Part shown: positions 61,250 to 64,000 of the stretch, in pieces
Layout of the letters: every line of letters begins with the position of its first letter
Numbering within the stretch: the first letter of the stretch is position 1
Assembly (NCBI GenBank): GCA_020354025.1
Contig: CP070638.1
Span: 2,578,250 to 2,642,249 of the forward strand
Length of the DNA: 64,000 bases
Direction: 5' to 3'
From: Fidelibacterota bacterium
Lineage (GTDB): Bacteria > Fidelibacterota > Marinisomatia > SCGC-AAA003-L08 > TS1B11
Notes under the pieces: generated by a model
Seen by the model: the letters and a program-made list of their open reading frames with translations, nothing else
Told to the model about the DNA's origin: nothing
Databases searched by the model: none
Made by a program: the position numbers and the translations under genes

Positions 61250-61923
61250 ACCAGGAAATCCCTGAGATTCAACTGCTCATGGAATCGGATCGATCCTTCA
61301 GGCGCCGCGAGCATACGGGTGATAGCGTCTTCGTATTGATCGATAAGCTGCTTGGCCAGCGAGATGTTTTCGGGCTTTTCATCCAGCTCCAGGAATAACC
61401 GGGCATAAATATCTTTCAGCTCACCGCCCAGCATGAGGATCATCTCGGCAGTTCTCTCCGGGTAGGGAACATTGAAGGTCCCTTCCTGGACTCCCTGGGC
61501 GATGATCTTGCCCAGTTCGGGGACGACCAACTCCATACTGCGGACTCGGGCTTTGTGGCGCAAAAGGATATTTTCATCCTCATACATCACCCGTAGTACG
61601 GCTTTAGCAATATCCTCGCTTTTCTCAATGAGGCCGCGGGATCCGGCAAAATACCCGTTGAATTTTTCGAGCGCACTCAGTTTGCGGTCTTCGACAATGG
61701 AATGAAGCTGTTCCAGCCTCTGCCTGGCCACCCGTTCGGCCAACGCATCCAGCAGGTCTTCTTTGGATTTAAAGTAGTGGTAGAAGGTTCCCTTGGAAAC
61801 GCCGACATAGTCGATGATAGTATTTACCGAGGTCTGGTCGTAGCCCTGCTCGTAGAACAGCTTCTGGGCAGCATCGAGGAATTCCTGCTTCCTCACGTCG
61901 TAGTCTTTGGAGATCCTGATCAC
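61246..61923 (-). CDS. TetR-family transcriptional regulator
   Basis: 225 residues with a canonical TetR N-terminal helix-turn-helix (~14-60: F-L-D-A-A-Q-K-L-F-Y-E-Q-G-Y-D-Q-T-S-V, G-V-S-K-G-T-F-Y-H-Y-F-K-S-K-E-D-L-L). The C-terminal ligand domain is divergent. Two adjacent 17-bp palindromes sit immediately upstream and overlap the promoter, so it most likely represses its own operon until a ligand, perhaps a lipid or an exported compound, binds. First gene of the export operon. Confidence 0.95.
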   Translation of the reverse strand: MIRISKDYDVRKQEFLDAAQKLFYEQGYDQTSVNTIIDYVGVSKGTFYHYFKSKEDLLDALAERVARQRLEQLHSIVEDRKLSALEKFNGYFAGSRGLIEKSEDIAKAVLRVMYEDENILLRHKARVRSMELVVPELGKIIAQGVQEGTFNVPYPERTAEMILMLGGELKDIYARLFLELDEKPENISLAKQLIDQYEDAITRMLAAPEGSIRFHEQLNLRDFLV

Positions 61924-61939
61924 GCGACGGGCCTTCTTC

Positions 61940-61973
61940 AGACTGACGGTCAGTCTAGACCGACGGTCGGTCT
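61940..61973. promoter_or_regulatory. Two abutting 17-bp TetR operators
   Basis: AGACTGACGGTCAGTCT (61940-61956) and AGACCGACGGTCGGTCT (61957-61973) are each perfect inverted repeats about a central G and touch without a spacer. Half-sites AGACYGAC are the kind bound by TetR-type dimers. They lie 16 bp before the tetR start and directly after the -10 box, so binding would block transcription initiation. Confidence 0.85.
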
Positions 61974-62002
61974 AATTTAGGCCTGTTACCATAAAATGGC
62001 AA
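61974..62002 (-). promoter_or_regulatory. Predicted sigma70 promoter of the tetR-export operon
   Basis: On the minus strand, TTGCCA (61997-62002) and TAAATT (61974-61979) are spaced by 17 bp. The -10 box abuts the first operator, so the start site would fall inside it. Matches are 5/6 and 4/6 to consensus. Confidence 0.6.
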
Positions 62003-62360
62003 GTCCTTTTCAACCGTGGAATTACCCTGAGATAGCTGGCTGGAACTGTATATTAACAGATTACAAGCAATCTATTGGAATCGCTCCCGGTACTGGCCCC
62101 AGACATTAAATCCCACTACTGAAGCTGAGGGTTGCCCTGATCAATCCAGTAGAGCCCGCGGATTCAAACCTTGGGATTGGGGCTTGTCCGATAAAAGATT
62201 GAGGCTTTATATTTGTTACTGCTATAGAACCCTATTTTATCACATTCTAACCCTGGACGTGCTACACTTGACTCATACCCTGCCGGAATGCTCGATCTTG
62301 GAAAATGACTTTAGAAAAGAAACCACTAGTCAGGAAGGCTGAAACCTTTCCTCTTGCCTG
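62003..62360. other. 358-bp gap with no supported gene
   Basis: Lies between the divergent tetR operon and the DUF1883 gene. AT-rich stretches near 62055 and 62200-62240 could hold the rightward promoter. No terminator, RNA gene or repeat is recognised; a GATTCAAAC string near 62161 does not form a tRNA T-arm. Confidence 0.5.
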
Positions 62361-62666
62361 ATGCAATACCTGCATTACTCTCTCAACCTTGGAGTTCATG
62401 ATGTGGTTCAAGTGGACCTTAAGTCCCCGGCCTATGTGAGGCTCTTGACCGAGGAACATTACCTGGCCTATCGAGAAGGGAAAAACTACCGCTATTTTGG
62501 TGGGCTGGCGGAAAGCTTGCTAGCCAATATCAAACCACCCTACCAGGGACTGTGGCACCTATGTATTGACATGGGAAATAAGGAAGGCGAGCTCGGCGCC
62601 AACGTCCACATCATTCAGGAAGTTATTCCCGACCAGAAACAAAGTAAGGGCAAAAAAAAGAAGTAG
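62361..62666 (+). CDS. DUF1883 domain protein
   Basis: 101 residues. It fits DUF1883 along its whole length: M-Q-Y-L-H-Y-S-L-N-L at the start, V-V-Q-V-D-L, the Y-R-E-G-K-N-Y-R-Y-F-G-G core and G-L-W-H-L-C-I-D-M-G, with a Lys-rich tail. DUF1883 is often fused or adjacent to TIR domains, but here it stands alone. It is a small beta-sandwich with no proven function. No strong ribosome-binding site precedes the ATG. Confidence 0.82.
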   Translation: MQYLHYSLNLGVHDVVQVDLKSPAYVRLLTEEHYLAYREGKNYRYFGGLAESLLANIKPPYQGLWHLCIDMGNKEGELGANVHIIQEVIPDQKQSKGKKKK

Positions 62667-62770
62667 CTATTCCCCGCAGCTCCACACCCTGGTAGATCCA
62701 ATAAGCATCTTTAATATTGCCTGCTCCCCGAGTGCGAGTCTATCGCCAGGGCAAGGAATGGGTTCCGTTC

Positions 62771-63586
62771 TTAAGCTGATTCCTCCCCATTGCGATAGCG
62801 GTTCCAGATCTCATCCATTTCTTCCAGGGTGGCATCCTCGGGAGTCTTGCCTCGCTTTTGCAGCTCCTTCTCAATGTTTCGGAAACGGTATTCGAACTTT
62901 GCGATGGTGCGTCGGAGGGCCTCTTCGGCACTCACACCCAGGAAGCGGCCCAGGTTCACCAGGCTGAATAACAGGTCACCCAGCTCATCTTCGAGAGAAT
63001 CGAGATCATCCGCCAGGTGGGCATCCCGTAGCTCGTCCAGCTCTTCCTGGACTTTGTTCCATACCGGCTCTATCTCGTTCCAGTCAAAACCGGCGTAGGC
63101 GGCCTTCTCCTGGATACGGCGGGCCCGGGTGAGAGCCGGCAGGTGCCGCGGCACCCCGTCCATACGAGACCCCCGTTCCTTCTCCCGCTGTTTTGCCGCC
63201 TCCCAATTCTGCTTGGCGTGAAAAGCGGCCTCGGTATGTGTTTCACCAAAAACATGAGGGTGCCGGTCGATGAGCTTCCGGGTCAGAGCTGCCATGCATT
63301 CCTCCAGGGTGAACCAATCCTTATCCTCGGCAATGGCGCCCTGAAACAGCACATGGAGTAGAAGGTCACCCAACTCCTCCTTCATGGCTTGGCGGTCCTC
63401 ACCTTCTATGCTCTCGATCACCTCGTAGGTTTCCTCCAGCAGATAGGGAATTAGGCTGCGGGAGGTCTGCTCCCGGTCCCAGGGGCAGCCATCCGGGGCG
63501 CGGAGTCTGTCTAGGACACTCAGCAGCTCAGTCAGACGCTCGCCAATCGCCGGTGGGCGTGTCCGGGGTAGGTCTTCAATTTTCAT
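62771..63586 (-). CDS. mazG: Nucleoside triphosphate pyrophosphohydrolase MazG
   Basis: From the ATG at 63584-63586 (GAGG nine bases upstream) the product has 271 residues, close to E. coli MazG (263). Two MazG domains in tandem carry the metal-binding acidic motifs: E-E-T-Y-E-V-I-E and E-E-L-G-D-L-L in the first, E-E-L-D-E-L-R and D-E-L-G-D-L-L in the second. It hydrolyses (d)NTPs to monophosphates and pyrophosphate. It overlaps the CorC-like gene by 11 bp; an in-frame extension 63 codons upstream lies fully inside that gene. Confidence 0.95.
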   Translation of the reverse strand: MKIEDLPRTRPPAIGERLTELLSVLDRLRAPDGCPWDREQTSRSLIPYLLEETYEVIESIEGEDRQAMKEELGDLLLHVLFQGAIAEDKDWFTLEECMAALTRKLIDRHPHVFGETHTEAAFHAKQNWEAAKQREKERGSRMDGVPRHLPALTRARRIQEKAAYAGFDWNEIEPVWNKVQEELDELRDAHLADDLDSLEDELGDLLFSLVNLGRFLGVSAEEALRRTIAKFEYRFRNIEKELQKRGKTPEDATLEEMDEIWNRYRNGEESA

Positions 63587-64000
63587 GGGTATCATCCTCA
63601 GCTTCGGCCTTCCGGGCACTGATCTGGACTTTCGCGATGCGGTTGCCCTCCAGGGTCTTGACAGTAAATCGCCGCCCGCGGTCAGTGATCCATTGCCCGA
63701 CGGAGGGTATCCTGTCAAAGCGGTCGAATAGGAATCCTCCGAGCGTATCGTAGTCCCGGTCATCGGGGAAAACATGCGGCAGTCGGTATCCTAGGTCATC
63801 CAGGGCTACTCCGGCGTCAACCAGGAACTCGTCCCGGCCAAGCGGCCTGATTTCCGCCTCTTCAAGGTCGAAGGGGTCCCGCAGCTCCCCTAAAACCTCC
63901 TCGACTACGTCTTCCAGTGTAACCAGTCCCGCTGTGCCGCCGAACTCGTCCACCACGATGGCCACGCTCGTACGGCGGTCCTTGAAGTCCTGGAGCAGAG
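63576..64000 (-). CDS. CorC/HlyC-family CBS-domain protein, C-terminal part (runs off the right edge)
   Basis: The frame is open to the window edge; 140 residues are visible. They contain the end of the CBS pair (S-V-A-I-V-V-D-E-F-G-G-T-A-G-L-V-T-L-E-D-V-V-E-E-V-L-G-E, quoted in parts) and the CorC_HlyC transporter-associated domain (F-L-V-D-A-G-V-A-L-D-D-L-G, D-Y-D-T-L-G-G-F-L-F). Such proteins are linked to Mg2+/Co2+ efflux, often with an N-terminal DUF21 membrane domain, which would be outside the window. Confidence 0.9.
   Translation of the reverse strand, partial: LLQDFKDRRTSVAIVVDEFGGTAGLVTLEDVVEEVLGELRDPFDLEEAEIRPLGRDEFLVDAGVALDDLGYRLPHVFPDDRDYDTLGGFLFDRFDRIPSVGQWITDRGRRFTVKTLEGNRIAKVQISARKAEAEDDTHEN

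Noticed and set aside
62150-62185. Possible tRNA-like GATTCAAACC string
   Set aside because: Loop lacks the G-TTC start; no matching D- or anticodon arms.
62262-62459. 65-codon minus-strand frame overlapping DUF1883
   Set aside because: The plus strand matches DUF1883 throughout; the minus frame has no support.
63587-63775. Upstream 63-codon extension of mazG
   Set aside because: Lies wholly inside the CorC-like gene and has no MazG similarity; the ATG at 63586 has a ribosome-binding site and gives the normal length.
1-64000. CRISPR arrays, insertion sequences, prophage genes
   Set aside because: No regularly spaced direct repeats, transposase, integrase or phage structural genes were seen.

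Overview
The window is about 64 kb of fairly GC-rich, gene-dense bacterial chromosome with no rRNA, tRNA, CRISPR array, insertion sequence or prophage that I could recognise. The cell is Gram-negative: there is an LptD-type LPS assembly protein, an Omp85-like outer-membrane barrel, several lipoproteins, a TRAP transporter with a TatT-like lipoprotein, a LolA-like periplasmic protein and a LolCDE/MacB-like ABC system. The secreted subtilase ends in a 'YPNPF ... G-x-Y-F-V-K-L' FlgD/T9SS-like tail. This combination suggests the FCB superphylum or a neighbour (Neomarinimicrobiota, KSB1 or Ignavibacteria-like). That placement is inference; no marker phylogeny could be run.

Layout. 1-9.5 kb: edge of an S9 peptidase, a Nudix hydrolase, a degenerate AroQ paralogue, a DMT permease, then a tightly coupled minus-strand envelope operon (metallopeptidase/propeller/barrel fusion, PQQ-type propeller lipoprotein, small membrane protein, FN3 lipoprotein) and a DjlA-like co-chaperone. 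9.6-12.2 kb: a plus-strand run of small membrane and soluble unknowns plus an ICMT-like methyltransferase. 12.3-18.1 kb: a minus-strand operon (CPBP protease, PLP beta-synthase, a 58-codon ORF, mgtE, GT2, DUF3108, membrane protein). 18.5-20.4 kb: an Hpt protein and an NtrC-type regulator. 20.6-25.2 kb: PLD-like protein, an AT-richer GH51 arabinofuranosidase and a phosphotriesterase-like hydrolase. 25.5-29.0 kb: aldo/keto reductase, peroxiredoxin, methyltransferase, MATE pump. 29.1-35 kb: ssb, RRM protein, small unknowns, YggT, subtilase, queF. 35.3-48.9 kb: MBL hydrolase, TRAP operon, toroid protein, rarA, lptD, ptsN, hisS. 49-53.6 kb: NTF2-like lipoprotein, DUF3795, catalase, exported isomerase-like protein. 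53.6-62 kb: a TetR-controlled export operon. The right edge holds DUF1883, mazG and a CorC-type protein.

The best candidate for an undescribed system is 53.6-62.0 kb: TetR, a beta-barrel protein interrupted by an in-frame TGA, one ABC ATPase, two tandem copies of a two-permease FtsX unit, and a LolA-like protein. Nearly every junction is overlapping or closely spaced, and a promoter overlapped by two abutting 17-bp perfect palindromes drives it. It reads as a self-regulated system moving a lipid or lipoprotein between inner and outer membrane, with one ATPase serving two permease pairs.

Other unusual points: an AroQ-like protein without the expected catalytic residues; the HExxH peptidase/propeller/Omp85 fusion; degenerate short-period intergenic repeats, one of which has become the 5' end of a gene; coupled mini-ORFs; a near-leaderless peroxiredoxin promoter; and two similar attC-like segments flanking two unknown genes, one of them AT-rich.
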